From Rhizobium mongolense subsp. loessense (GTDB taxonomy: Bacteria; Pseudomonadota; Alphaproteobacteria; Rhizobiales; Rhizobiaceae): DNA of 64,000 nucleotides. Shown here one piece after another: positions 27,181-36,258 of this stretch. The first letter of the stretch is position 1. The number at the start of each line of letters is the position of its first letter. The notes beneath the pieces were generated by a model. It worked only from the letters and a program-made list of their open reading frames with translations, made no database searches and was not told where the DNA came from. The position numbers and the translations under genes are program-made. The stretch lies in assembly GCF_900099775.1 (NCBI RefSeq), contig NZ_FMTM01000010.1:109931-173930 (forward strand), read 5' to 3'.

Positions 27181-28257
27181 ATGGCACGCTTGACGATCAA
27201 AGAGATTTCGAAGGCCTTCGGCGCTTCGTTCGCGGTGCGCGATTTCTCGCTCGATGTCGATGATGGCGAGCTCGTCTGCCTGCTCGGACCATCGGGCTCC
27301 GGCAAGTCGACGCTTCTTCGCATGATCGGGGGTTTCGAACGACCGAGTGCAGGTTCAATTCTCATCGACGCCAGGGACGTTACGACACTTGCGCCGGAGA
27401 AGCGCCCGACAGGGATGGTGTTTCAAAGCCATGCGCTCTGGACGCATATGGACGTCTTCAACAACGTTGCGTTCGGGTTGAAGATACGCAGGCTGCCGAA
27501 ACCCGAGATCAGGGAGCGCGTTGAAGGCGCGCTCGCGCTTGTCGGCCTTTCCAACTACGGAAAGCGGATGACGACACAACTTTCGGGCGGGCAGCAGCAG
27601 CGTGTGGCATTGGCGCGCTCGCTCGTGCTGGAGCCGAAGATTTTGCTGCTCGACGAGCCCTTTGCCAGTCTCGACCAGCATTTGCGCGAGCGCCTGCGGG
27701 AAGAGGTGCGCGACATTCAGCAGCGCCTCGGCATCACGACCCTGTTTGTCACTCATGGGCAGGACGAAGCGCTGGCGCTTGCCGACCGGGTCGTCGTCAT
27801 GCGGGATGGCGGCGCGGAACAGATCGCACCGCCGGACGTCATCTACCGCGAACCGAAGACCGAATTCGTGGCAGGTTTTATCGGCTCCATGAATTTCGTT
27901 CGCGTGAAGATCCGCAACGGGATGATTGAACATCCGGACTTTTCGCTTGCTGTGCCGGTCGCAGACGGCGATCTCGTGCTCGCCTTCCGCCCCGAAGCGC
28001 TCGCGCTCAGCCCGTCAAAGAAGTCAGGCGCCGGCATCGTGCATCGCAGCATCGATTTCGGCACCCACAGGATCGTCGATATCGACCTTGCGGACGGCAC
28101 GCGGCTCAAGGCCATGACACCACCGGATGTCGATTGGACAAGGGGCTCCCTTGTGGAACCGGCAGCCAACGCCTATTTCGCCTTTCGTGAGAACAAGCTC
28201 GTCCACCGGTCGGCCGCCGGCGAGCTGCAAACCGATCGGATGCTCGGACATGTCTGA
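27181..28257 (+). CDS. ABC transporter ATPase (PotA/FbpC-like)
   Basis: Cytoplasmic motor, 358 aa. Walker A GPSGSGKST (~37-45), signature LSGGQQQRVAL (~132-142), Walker B ILLLDEPFASLD and a switch-His region THGQDEALAL are present. A C-terminal TOBE-type domain follows (LAFRPEALAL). The stop overlaps the phosphodiesterase start by eight bases, tying hydrolysis to import. Confidence 0.94.
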   Translation: MARLTIKEISKAFGASFAVRDFSLDVDDGELVCLLGPSGSGKSTLLRMIGGFERPSAGSILIDARDVTTLAPEKRPTGMVFQSHALWTHMDVFNNVAFGLKIRRLPKPEIRERVEGALALVGLSNYGKRMTTQLSGGQQQRVALARSLVLEPKILLLDEPFASLDQHLRERLREEVRDIQQRLGITTLFVTHGQDEALALADRVVVMRDGGAEQIAPPDVIYREPKTEFVAGFIGSMNFVRVKIRNGMIEHPDFSLAVPVADGDLVLAFRPEALALSPSKKSGAGIVHRSIDFGTHRIVDIDLADGTRLKAMTPPDVDWTRGSLVEPAANAYFAFRENKLVHRSAAGELQTDRMLGHV

Positions 28258-29098
28258 CCGCAGGGGGATTGCCGTCGAAACGGGTGCGCACCGGACATGG
28301 CTGAAATGGCATCGTGGCCATCGCTTCGCCGGCGACATCTCATTTACGCGCCGGCGGATTGCCGAAGGCATGTTGCTCGGCGCCAGCGTCGAGATAGATC
28401 TCAGTCGTTTTTGCGGCGAAGGTTTTGCGGTTCTTCACGATGAAACACTTGATCGGGCCACGACGGGCACGGGCCGTGTCCTGGATGCTTCGCAGGAGTA
28501 TCTGCGTGGCCTGCAGCTTCGCGATGATACTGGCGTGCCGACAGATCACCCGGTGATGCTGATCGACGATCTCGGGCAGCTTCTTCTTGCGGGCGAATGC
28601 GATGAAAATGCCGTCCTGCAGCTGGATCTCAAGGAGGCGTCGGCGAGTATCCGCGACGTGGATATCACCGCCTTTGCCGCAGCAATGTCGCCGGTCGCGC
28701 GGTCGGTCATTCTGTCTGGGGGTGATGCCAGAGCCGTCGAACGGCTTTCCGGCGCGGTCCCCGACATGCCGATCGGCTATGACCCTTGTCACGACGGGGC
28801 GATTGAGCGCTTGACCGAAAGCCGCGACTTCGCAGGTTTCGTGGAAACAGCGCTGAAGGCATCGCCGCGCGCACGGATGTTCTATCTATACTGGGAATTG
28901 GTGCTCTTTGCCGACGCTGAAGGTTATGACCTCATTGGCGCCTTCCATCGTGCTGGTCGCCGCGTCGATGCCTATACCATCACGGCAGCCGTTCCCGAAG
29001 TCTTGCCGAAGGTTCGACGGCTTCTTGCCCTGAAAGCGGATCAAATCACCACCGACGATCCGGTTGGGCTTGAAGCGCTGCTGGTCAAGCACCTGTAA
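28250..29098 (+). CDS. Glycerophosphodiester phosphodiesterase-family protein
   Basis: TIM-barrel phosphodiesterase of 282 aa, expected to split a phosphodiester into an alcohol and a phosphomonoester using a divalent metal. The GDPD signature is recognisable: WHRGH near residue 24, VEID about 30 residues later and LHDETLDRATTG at ~63-74. The usual PENT after the HRG motif is replaced (AGDIS). No signal peptide is seen, so it should act in the cytoplasm on imported substrate. The ATG at 28250 lies inside the end of the ATPase gene. Its 3' end overlaps the convergent phosphatase gene by 14 bases. Confidence 0.88.
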   Translation: MSDRRGIAVETGAHRTWLKWHRGHRFAGDISFTRRRIAEGMLLGASVEIDLSRFCGEGFAVLHDETLDRATTGTGRVLDASQEYLRGLQLRDDTGVPTDHPVMLIDDLGQLLLAGECDENAVLQLDLKEASASIRDVDITAFAAAMSPVARSVILSGGDARAVERLSGAVPDMPIGYDPCHDGAIERLTESRDFAGFVETALKASPRARMFYLYWELVLFADAEGYDLIGAFHRAGRRVDAYTITAAVPEVLPKVRRLLALKADQITTDDPVGLEALLVKHL

Positions 29099-29930
29099 GT
29101 CGAGCTGCGTTAAATCCCTGGACAAGCCACGGATGGATCGCGCTGTTTGCGGCGAGGATATCGCCGTTTGCCGTGACTGGCCCGCCGGAAAAGGCCGAAA
29201 CCTGCCCGCCAGCCTCTTCAACCAGAAGGACCGACGCGCCATAATCATGCAGCGACAATCCGTCTTCGAAGAAGCCGTCCAGCCGTCCGCATGCCACATA
29301 GGCAATTGAAAGTGCTGCTGAGCCCAGCCGCCGCACACCTGCCGTATTGGCCATCAGCCGCTTGAGCGCGGTGAAGTAGGTGTCCTCGCTGACGGCTTTC
29401 ACTTGTCCTGGAACGGGCAGTCCAGCGCCGATCAGGACGTTTTCGATTTCGGCATTGTCGATGCAGCGGATCGGCTCGCCGTTCAGATAAGCGCCGCCGC
29501 CGGCCTCCGCGCTGAACAGTTCATCCTGCATGGCATCATAGACGACGCCGGCCACGATGCGACCACCTTCGGCGATCGAAATGGTCATGCCGAAATGCGG
29601 AATGCCCCAGGCGTAGTTTGTCGTGCCGTCGATCGGGTCGATATAGATGACAGGTGTGCTGGCCTCGGCATCACGATTGCCGACGGCTTCCTCTCCTTTG
29701 ATCGCGTAGGTAGGAAAGGCTTTCGCCACCTCATCGACGATGATCCGCTCGACCGCCACGTCGATTTCCGTCTGGTAGTCACGCGGTGCCTTCGACACGA
29801 TCTCGCTCACCAGCCGCCGCTTTAGCGACCTGCGGGCGGTTTGCCCCGCTTTCAGTGCCGTATTTGCCAGAAGCGAAAGGCGTTGCGAGGCCGCCGGTGA
29901 CAAGCGGGTGGAGACTGAGGACGAGGTCAT
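29085..29930 (-). CDS. Inositol monophosphatase-family phosphatase
   Basis: Mg-dependent sugar or inositol phosphatase of 281 aa. Metal-site motifs are IKGEEAVG (residues ~77-84) and DPIDGTTNY (~97-105). The second motif, usually WDxAAG, reads HDYGAS: the metal Asp is kept but the Trp is His. It is convergent with and overlaps the phosphodiesterase gene, so the pair could remove phosphate in two steps from an imported diester. The same two families occur as accF and accG in the agrocinopine operon of Agrobacterium Ti plasmids; here the transporter type differs. Confidence 0.88.
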   Translation of the reverse strand: MTSSSVSTRLSPAASQRLSLLANTALKAGQTARRSLKRRLVSEIVSKAPRDYQTEIDVAVERIIVDEVAKAFPTYAIKGEEAVGNRDAEASTPVIYIDPIDGTTNYAWGIPHFGMTISIAEGGRIVAGVVYDAMQDELFSAEAGGGAYLNGEPIRCIDNAEIENVLIGAGLPVPGQVKAVSEDTYFTALKRLMANTAGVRRLGSAALSIAYVACGRLDGFFEDGLSLHDYGASVLLVEEAGGQVSAFSGGPVTANGDILAANSAIHPWLVQGFNAARLTGA

Positions 29931-30054
29931 GAAGAATTCTTATGGAAAGGATGCGGACGTCGTTTGCAAGAAAGCTTTCGCAGAGACGCATGAAGTTTTT
30001 GTGACGTAAGAGGGCAGGGATGCAGACAGGATTGTGTTCGGGCAAACAAAAATA

Positions 30055-30079
30055 GCCGGGACGCCGCACGCGTCCCGGC
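30055..30079 (-). terminator. phoX: Rho-independent terminator of the phoX-like gene
   Basis: GCCGGGACGC (30055-30064) and GCGTCCCGGC (30070-30079) form a perfect 10-bp stem with a 5-base loop. On the minus strand it is followed by TATTTTTGTTTG. It lies 27 bases after the stop codon. Confidence 0.85.
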
Positions 30080-30105
30080 GAACAAAGGCTCTGTCAACGC
30101 GCCGT

Positions 30106-32094
30106 TCAGACGCCGATCTTGCCGCCGCCAATCTTGGTGATGGCTAGTACAGACGGGCGCACTGGCATGTCATCCTTGAAGTCCGGCCATCTGGTGGAAA
30201 GATCCTCGTAATAGGATGGGCGGCCATGGCCGGCCCAGTCATCACCGCCGTCACCGGGATGCTGCACGGCGACGAAAGCCGTTTCGTCATCCGGGGTAAA
30301 GAGCGGGCCACAGAGCTCGGCACCGACCGGGACGCGGAAGAAAAGGCGAGAGGTGGCGCGGGCGTCCCCCTCGGTGTCGACAGCCCAAAGGCCGTCAGTG
30401 CGGCCGGTGGCCTTGTTGTTATTCCCGTCGGTTGCGACCCAAAGACGGCCGGCCGAATCGACGGCGCAGTTGTCCGGCATGCCGAACCAACCGTTCTTGG
30501 AAGTTTCGGTCGAAAAAGTCGCGCCGACTTCGGCAACCGAAGGATCGCCGCACTTCAAGAGAACTTCCCATTTGCCTGAAGTTGCAGAGAAATCGCCGCC
30601 ATCCTCGGTGATCTCGATGATGTGACCGAAGGCGTTGTCGGGGCGGGGATTTGCGGCGTCCACCTGATCGGCCTTGCGCTTGCTGTTATTGGTCAGCATG
30701 ACGTAAACCTTGCCGTTGACGGCGTTCGGTTCGATGTCTTCCGGCCGGTCCATTTTCGTTGCGCCGACAGTGTCGGCGGCGCGACGCGTTTCGATGAGAA
30801 CATCGGCCTGGCTGGCAAAACCGTTTTCGGCCGTCAGCGGTCCCTGGCCGAAGATGAGCGGCAGCCACTGCAACGTACCGTCCTCGGCAAACTTGGCCAC
30901 GTAAAGCGTGCCTTCATCGAGTAGATCAAGGTTGGCGGCACGATCGTTCGCATTGAACGTTCCCGTCGTCACAAACTTGTAGACATAGTCGAAGCGTTCA
31001 TCGTCGCCGAGATAGAAGACAACATGGCCGTCCTTGTCGACGATCGATGCCGCCCCCTCATGCTTGGTCCGGCCAAGAGCAGTGCGCTTCTTCGGGGTCG
31101 CGGTCGGATCCATGACGTCGACTTCGACGATCCAGCCAAAGCGATTCGGTTCGTTCGGTTCCTTGGAGAGATCGAAGCGGTCGTAATAATTGGCCCAATC
31201 GTAACTGCCTTCCGGCACGCCGTAGCGCTTGTAATTGGCGGCTTCCTTATGGCCTTGCGGCAGTTCGCCGGAGAAATAGCCGTGGAAATTTTCTTCAGCC
31301 ATGATGTAGGTGCCCCAAGGGGTCACGCCGCCCGCACAGTTGTTGAACGTGCCGATGACGCGCGTGCCGGTGGCGTCCGCCGAGGTCTTGACCCGCTCAT
31401 GACCGGCGGCCGGGCCGGTAAGCTGCATTTCCGTGGTAGAGGTGATGCGGCGGTTGTAGCGGCCTTCCGGAACGACCTGCCACTTTCCGTCGACCTTGCG
31501 GATCTCGACGATTGTGCCGCCATGCGCGGCCATTTCGACGTCGACCTGTTCCTTGCTGAGCTTGCCCTGGGAGATTTTCCCGTCGACGATCTTGACGATG
31601 CCGGGAAACATCAGGTGCGGGTTCGTATATTCGTGGTTTACGACAAGCAGCCCGTGGGTCGAAGAACCTTCAAGCGGGATGAAGCCGACATAGTCGTTGT
31701 TGTAGCCGAATTGCCGGCGCTGGGCTTCTGCCGTCTGCTTGGTAGGGTCGAAGGCCGGTGCGTCGGCAAAGAGCGCGTCGCCCCAACGCAAAAGGACGTC
31801 GGCGCTGTAGCCTTCGGCGACGTGATGGTTGGCATCCACGCCGGCCTCGACTTCCGGGAAGGAGAAGGCAGAAGCGCCATTCGCGCGCGCCTTTTCCGCC
31901 GTCATCAACGCCACTGGGCTGACGGTCGCAGTAATGGCGGCAACTGCAAGCGAACCCTGGAGGAAACTACGGCGCGAAAAGCGCTTGCTGATGATTTCGC
32001 CCATGGTCGGATTGAGGCTTGAATTGTGGCCTTCGCCATCTGCGTCTTCAAGTTGCGTCGTGGGGAATATCTTTTGAGAAAGATGTTCATTCAT
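30106..32094 (-). CDS. phoX: PhoX-family (DUF839) exported phosphatase
   Basis: Periplasmic or extracellular alkaline phosphatase of the calcium/iron-dependent PhoX family, 662 aa, near the usual length. A twin-arginine signal is visible (SRRSFLQGS, residues ~41-49, then a hydrophobic Ala-rich stretch), so it is exported folded by Tat. DUF839 features include VVNHEYTNPHLMF (~151-163), GGVTPWGTYIMAEEN, and WIVEVDVMD. It would release phosphate from extracellular monoesters. No convincing pho box was found upstream, although phosphate control would be expected. A perfect terminator follows. Confidence 0.9.
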   Translation of the reverse strand: MNEHLSQKIFPTTQLEDADGEGHNSSLNPTMGEIISKRFSRRSFLQGSLAVAAITATVSPVALMTAEKARANGASAFSFPEVEAGVDANHHVAEGYSADVLLRWGDALFADAPAFDPTKQTAEAQRRQFGYNNDYVGFIPLEGSSTHGLLVVNHEYTNPHLMFPGIVKIVDGKISQGKLSKEQVDVEMAAHGGTIVEIRKVDGKWQVVPEGRYNRRITSTTEMQLTGPAAGHERVKTSADATGTRVIGTFNNCAGGVTPWGTYIMAEENFHGYFSGELPQGHKEAANYKRYGVPEGSYDWANYYDRFDLSKEPNEPNRFGWIVEVDVMDPTATPKKRTALGRTKHEGAASIVDKDGHVVFYLGDDERFDYVYKFVTTGTFNANDRAANLDLLDEGTLYVAKFAEDGTLQWLPLIFGQGPLTAENGFASQADVLIETRRAADTVGATKMDRPEDIEPNAVNGKVYVMLTNNSKRKADQVDAANPRPDNAFGHIIEITEDGGDFSATSGKWEVLLKCGDPSVAEVGATFSTETSKNGWFGMPDNCAVDSAGRLWVATDGNNNKATGRTDGLWAVDTEGDARATSRLFFRVPVGAELCGPLFTPDDETAFVAVQHPGDGGDDWAGHGRPSYYEDLSTRWPDFKDDMPVRPSVLAITKIGGGKIGV

Positions 32095-32114
32095 GGGACT
32101 GGCTCCAAAGTTGA

Positions 32115-32142
32115 GAACGGCCCCCTAGTTTTGGAGCCGTTC
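32115..32142 (-). other. Inverted repeat in the phoX leader
   Basis: GAACGGC (32115-32121) and GCCGTTC (32136-32142) flank a 14-base loop, 20-48 bases upstream of the phoX-like start. It could be a leader hairpin or a protein-binding site. Confidence 0.4.
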
Positions 32143-32221
32143 TAAACTTAGGGCTGGGATATTACGGAAATGCGACAATTTCCTTGCAGCTCGCTCGTGA
32201 GCCGTCCCGGTCGGATAAAAT

Positions 32222-32497
32222 TTAATGCCGCGTCATTTTATGCCAGTTCTGGACATCCTTCGCCGTGATCCAGATGCGGCCATCGAAAGCGATCTCGCCA
32301 TGATCGAATTTCCAGCTCGCGATAAGTTCCAGTACGCTCAGATCCTGCGGCAGCCACCGTGGGTCAGGCGCAGCTTGAACACCAGCAAGCGCATCTTTCG
32401 TCACACACACGGCTTGATGCGTGTCGTCGGCCTTCATGACGATAAGCGCATCGTTGCCGATCAGGTTGAACGTATCCGGTAAAGCGATAAGCTGCAT
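32222..32497 (-). CDS. Small protein, DUF1488-like, paralogue 1
   Basis: A 91-aa protein (MQLIALPDTFNLIGNDALI at the start) with an N-terminal beta-rich half and the ending ITAKDVQNWH. The pattern (V-V-T-K-D-A-L in the middle, then I-W-I-T-A-K-D-V-x-x-W) recurs in two proteins at 44198 and 44517. The layout recalls DUF1488, but the match is weak. ATG 32497 follows AAGGAGTTTGCAA, so the longer frame to 32563 is rejected. Function unknown. Confidence 0.6.
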   Translation of the reverse strand: MQLIALPDTFNLIGNDALIVMKADDTHQAVCVTKDALAGVQAAPDPRWLPQDLSVLELIASWKFDHGEIAFDGRIWITAKDVQNWHKMTRH

Positions 32498-32631
32498 TTG
32501 CAAACTCCTTGGAGAAGATATCCAGCCCAAGCGCCACGTGTCTGAAGCTGCAAAGCCGGCCACGCGACGTGCTGCCTTGCTATCGCCGAAAAGCAGCGCC
32601 CCATTGATAGGCCGGCATGGTTAACGAAAGG

Positions 32632-32808
32632 TTACCGGCTCCCAGCCCGTAGGGCGCCAACAGGGCCGAATTTCGTCGGCAACCTCTTTATCCACAGCAG
32701 GAATTGCAGGCCGGGCTTGCTTTTCTCGAACGCCGAGGCTGAGATGGTGGGTGAAAATTTCGTCTGCAAGGCATGCTCGGCCACGTCCCGTTCCTGCACA
32801 TCGGCCAT
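32632..32808 (-). CDS. Candidate 58-aa ORF
   Basis: Frame starting MADVQERDVAEHALQTKF, with GGAGG seven bases before the ATG at 32808 and a TAA at 32632. No family recognised. It lies in the otherwise empty 483-base stretch 32498-32980 upstream of the secretion genes. The ribosome site is the main support. Confidence 0.3.
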   Translation of the reverse strand: MADVQERDVAEHALQTKFSPTISASAFEKSKPGLQFLLWIKRLPTKFGPVGALRAGSR

Positions 32809-32980
32809 TCGCCTGCCTCCGCTGTAAAGCGGTTCTTAATTTAGACCGAAAGAAACTTTTTAACGGGAACACGTCGACCGCATGGGATGATAACAATAGC
32901 GTCGAACTAAGAATGTAATGTTGAATGGCCTGCACGAACGGCTCCCGCTTCGTGTCGGTGATACAACCGCGGAGCGCTGC

Positions 32981-34723
32981 ATGACGAACGAAAAATCCGG
33001 CCCACCACAGGCTTTCCTTGTGGCGGTGCTTTTTTCCCTCAAGCGCGCTTTCCTGGGTGTCGGAGCTACGAGCTGCATCGTCAACATATTGGCGCTCACT
33101 GGCTCCTTCTTCATGTTGCAAGTCTATGACCGGGTGATTCCGGGTCGAAGCCTGCCCACACTTGCCGGGCTTGCGATCATTGCAGCAACGCTCTTCATCT
33201 TCCAGGGATTGCTCGATTTTATCCGCTCGATGCTGTTGATGCGCGCCGGAGCGGCCGTCGACGAGCGTTTGGGAGGCGACGTCTATAACTCCCTGATCCT
33301 GTTGCCCTCGCGGATGCGAATGCCGGGCGACGGTCTGCAGTCGATCCGCGATCTTGATACCGTACGCGGTTTTCTGTCCGGCCCCGGGCCAACGGCGCTG
33401 TTCGATATGCCGTGGATGCTTTTTTACATCGGTCTGTGCTTTCTCTTTCACGTCTGGATCGGTGTCACGGCGCTTGCCGGTGCGGTGATGTTGATTGGCC
33501 TTACAGCACTCGCCGAATACAAGTCCCGCAAACCGGCAAAGATTGCCGCTGAGCTTTCCGCGCGGCGGCTGAATCTTGCCGAAGCGACACGGCGGAACTC
33601 CGAGGCCGTGCTGGCCATGGGGTTCGGATCGTTGCTGGCCGCAAAATGGACCGAGGTTAACAACCGGTATCTTGCCAATCATATCTCGGCGACGACCGTC
33701 ACGACCAGTCTGATGTCGATCTCAAGAGTCCTTCGGATGATGCTGCAATCCGGCGTGCTGGCGGTCGGCGCCATCCTGGTGGTCAGGCAAGAGGCGACGC
33801 CCGGGATCATGATCGCAAGTTCCATCCTCGTCAGCAGGGCGCTGGCACCTGTGGAGCTTGCAATCGGACAATGGAAGGGCTTTGTCGCCGCCCGGCAAAG
33901 CTGGAGCAGACTGACAAAGCATCTGGAGCTGCTACCGACCGAGGAGCGGCATGTCGACCTGCCTGCGCCGACCGCGAATCTGTCCGTGGAAGCGCTTCAC
34001 CTTGCCGTTCCTGGTACCCGGACGATGGTACTGCGCGGGATCTCGTTCAGAGCGGAGGCCGGAGACGCCGTCGGCGTCATCGGGCCGAGCGCATCTGGAA
34101 AATCGTCGCTTGCCCGCGGACTGGTCGGTCTTTGGAAACCTATCAGCGGCTCGGTGCGTCTCGACAAGGCGTCCCTTGATCAGTGGGACCCGTCATCGCT
34201 CGGCCGGTCGATCGGCTATCTACCGCAGGAAGTGTCGCTTTTCGAGGGCTCCATTGCCGAAAATATCGCGCGTTTCGACACAGATGCCCCGTCCGAGAAA
34301 ATCATTGCAGCGGCAAGAGCTGCGGGCGTCTACGAGATGATCGTGCAGTTTCCCGATGGCTTCGACACCCAGATCGGCGAGAACGGATCGATGCTTTCGG
34401 CCGGGCAGCGCCAGCGCATTGGCCTGGCGCGCGCGCTCTATGGCGATCCCTTCCTTGTCGTCCTGGATGAGCCGAACTCGAACCTCGACAGCGATGGCGA
34501 GGCAGCGCTCGCTCAGGCGATCGCAGGCATCCGGGCACGCAAGGGCATTGCCATCGTCATTGCCCACCGGCCAAGTGCGCTGGCGGCCGCCAATCTCGTT
34601 CTGGTACTCGCCAATGGACAACTTCAGGCCTTCGGGGCGAAGGACGAGGTTCTCAATAAGGCAACCGTTTCGACAGCTCCGCGCAGTGGCACGCTGACGG
34701 TTATAGCAGGAGGCGACAGTTGA
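32981..34723 (+). CDS. prsD: Type I secretion ABC transporter (PrsD/HlyB-type)
   Basis: Inner-membrane exporter with fused ATPase, 580 aa. The N-terminal half has the membrane region (VNILALTGSFFMLQVYDRVIP is typical of PrtD/PrsD-type proteins). The C-terminal half has Walker A GPSASGKSS, signature LSAGQRQRIGLARAL and Walker B VVLDEP. No N-terminal peptidase domain is present, as expected for RTX export. The ATG at 32981 (GGAG upstream) matches family length better than 32918. It overlaps the membrane fusion gene and precedes an RTX glucanase, the probable substrate. Confidence 0.93.
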   Translation: MTNEKSGPPQAFLVAVLFSLKRAFLGVGATSCIVNILALTGSFFMLQVYDRVIPGRSLPTLAGLAIIAATLFIFQGLLDFIRSMLLMRAGAAVDERLGGDVYNSLILLPSRMRMPGDGLQSIRDLDTVRGFLSGPGPTALFDMPWMLFYIGLCFLFHVWIGVTALAGAVMLIGLTALAEYKSRKPAKIAAELSARRLNLAEATRRNSEAVLAMGFGSLLAAKWTEVNNRYLANHISATTVTTSLMSISRVLRMMLQSGVLAVGAILVVRQEATPGIMIASSILVSRALAPVELAIGQWKGFVAARQSWSRLTKHLELLPTEERHVDLPAPTANLSVEALHLAVPGTRTMVLRGISFRAEAGDAVGVIGPSASGKSSLARGLVGLWKPISGSVRLDKASLDQWDPSSLGRSIGYLPQEVSLFEGSIAENIARFDTDAPSEKIIAAARAAGVYEMIVQFPDGFDTQIGENGSMLSAGQRQRIGLARALYGDPFLVVLDEPNSNLDSDGEAALAQAIAGIRARKGIAIVIAHRPSALAAANLVLVLANGQLQAFGAKDEVLNKATVSTAPRSGTLTVIAGGDS

Positions 34724-36030
34724 TCGACAAGCGAGCGCCCATATCCGAAGCTGCAATCAGCCGCCTTACGACGATCGCACTCGCGATGGTCCTGCTTCTG
34801 GTCGGCGTGGTTGGAGGCCTCGGAGCCACGACCTACCTTTCCGGCGCGGTGATTGCGAACGGCACGCTTGTCGTCGACAGCTATGTGAAGCCCGTTCAGC
34901 ATCAAAAGGGGGGCACTGTCGGGAAAATCTTCGTCAAAAACGGCGGGCTGGTGGAGGCTGGGCAGATCCTCGTGCATCTGGACGACGCGCCATTGCGGGC
35001 AAACCTCGCAATCATCTCCCGGCGACTGAACGAGCTGTCGGCCGCCTCTGCCAGGCTTGGCGCCGAACGGGACGGCGTTGAGGAGATTGGGTTTCCCGAT
35101 AGTCTGTTAGAACGGGCAGGCGAAGCTGGAAACGGCGGCATCATCGAAGGCGAGCGCCGATTGTTCGAAAATCGCCGGACATCGCGTGCCAGCAGGAAAG
35201 CCCAGTTGCGCGAACGCATCCAGCAATTGCGGCAGGAAGCGGAGGGACTTGTCGCCCAGCAGACCGGCAAGAAGGCAGAGATGGCACTGATCGACAAGGA
35301 GCTTGCGAGCGTCAGGCGCCTGTTCGACCAAGGTATCGTGCCTGTCAACCGCCTCTATGCCCTTGAACGCGAGTCCGCGCGCCTGACGGGCGAGCTCGGA
35401 AGCCTCGTGGCAAGCGTTGCGCAGACGAACGGTAAGGTCACCGAGACGGAATTGCAGATCATTCAGATCGATGACGATCACCGCAGCGAAGTATCGGACG
35501 AACTTCGCAAGACGCAGAGCGACATCGGAGAATTCTCCGAACGAATGGTCGCCGCAAGAGACGAACTGCGGCGCGTTGACATCCGGGCGCCTCAGACAGG
35601 TATCGTCCATCAGCTTACGGTCCACTCCGCCGGCGCCGTCGTTCCACCCGGTGAGCCGATCATGCAGATCGTGCCCGCCCGCGATACGTTGACGCCCGAA
35701 GTGCGCGTGTTACCTCAGGACATCGATCAGCTATCCATCGGCCAAGAGGTCAGGCTGCGATTTTCCGCCTTCAACCAAAGGAACACGCCCGAAATCAACG
35801 GTATCGTGCAGCAGATTGCCGCCGATCTGACGACGGATCGGGAGAGCGGCACGACCTACTATGCCGTCCGGATCTCGGTTGATCAGAGCGAATGGAGCCG
35901 ATTGGGCGGTCTTGTGCCCGTCCCCGGCATGCCGGTGGAAGCATTCGTGCAAACAGGTGCGCGTACGGCGCTTGCCTATTTGACGAAGCCTCTGACCGAT
36001 CAGGTGGCGCGCGCTTTCCGGGAGGACTGA
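34720..36030 (+). CDS. prsE: Type I secretion membrane fusion protein (PrsE/HlyD-type)
   Basis: Periplasm-spanning adaptor, 436 aa, linking the ABC exporter to a TolC-like outer-membrane channel that is not encoded here. One N-terminal membrane helix (~20-42), a lipoyl/barrel-sandwich segment (GTLVVDSYVKPVQHQKGG, VEAGQILVHLDD), a long coiled coil (~100-290), then the second half-barrel (DIRAPQTGIVHQL). It starts at TTG 34720 behind AGGAGG, overlapping the ATPase stop as TTGA; I see no better ATG. Confidence 0.93.
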   Translation: MIDKRAPISEAAISRLTTIALAMVLLLVGVVGGLGATTYLSGAVIANGTLVVDSYVKPVQHQKGGTVGKIFVKNGGLVEAGQILVHLDDAPLRANLAIISRRLNELSAASARLGAERDGVEEIGFPDSLLERAGEAGNGGIIEGERRLFENRRTSRASRKAQLRERIQQLRQEAEGLVAQQTGKKAEMALIDKELASVRRLFDQGIVPVNRLYALERESARLTGELGSLVASVAQTNGKVTETELQIIQIDDDHRSEVSDELRKTQSDIGEFSERMVAARDELRRVDIRAPQTGIVHQLTVHSAGAVVPPGEPIMQIVPARDTLTPEVRVLPQDIDQLSIGQEVRLRFSAFNQRNTPEINGIVQQIAADLTTDRESGTTYYAVRISVDQSEWSRLGGLVPVPGMPVEAFVQTGARTALAYLTKPLTDQVARAFRED

Positions 36031-36258
36031 GTGATCTGGCGGGCGTGCGGCGAGGGCAAGCAAGTCTTCGCCGTGTCATTATGGATCAATATGGTCCGAA
36101 CGCCAGATGGTGGCACAGTGGCAAACGCGCGTTGATATTTCCATTAGGTCTGTTGCAGGCTTTCCGTGGGAGGTCGAAGCGAAAATCAATCGAAAGGTGT
36201 CAAAACCGCCTAAATCGTCATCTATTATCGCAAGGCAGAAAACGAAGGAGAATCATGT

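Noticed and set aside
30226..32022. Open frames antisense to phoX (up to 332 codons)
   Set aside because: phoX is certain; these are composition shadows.
32143..32221. Pho-box-like sequence upstream of phoX (TTGTCGC-ATTT-CCGTAAT on the minus strand)
   Set aside because: Only about nine of fourteen arm bases match CTGTCAT-N4-CTGTCAT; too weak to call.
32688..32696. Perfect DnaA-box match TTATCCACA in a gene-poor stretch
   Set aside because: Only one copy, no AT-rich unwinding region, no repABC or dnaA-linked genes; not enough for an origin.
32621..33682. Long open frame antisense to the secretion ATPase
   Set aside because: Low-complexity shadow of the true gene, no ribosome site, no domain; GC-rich DNA often leaves the antisense frame open.
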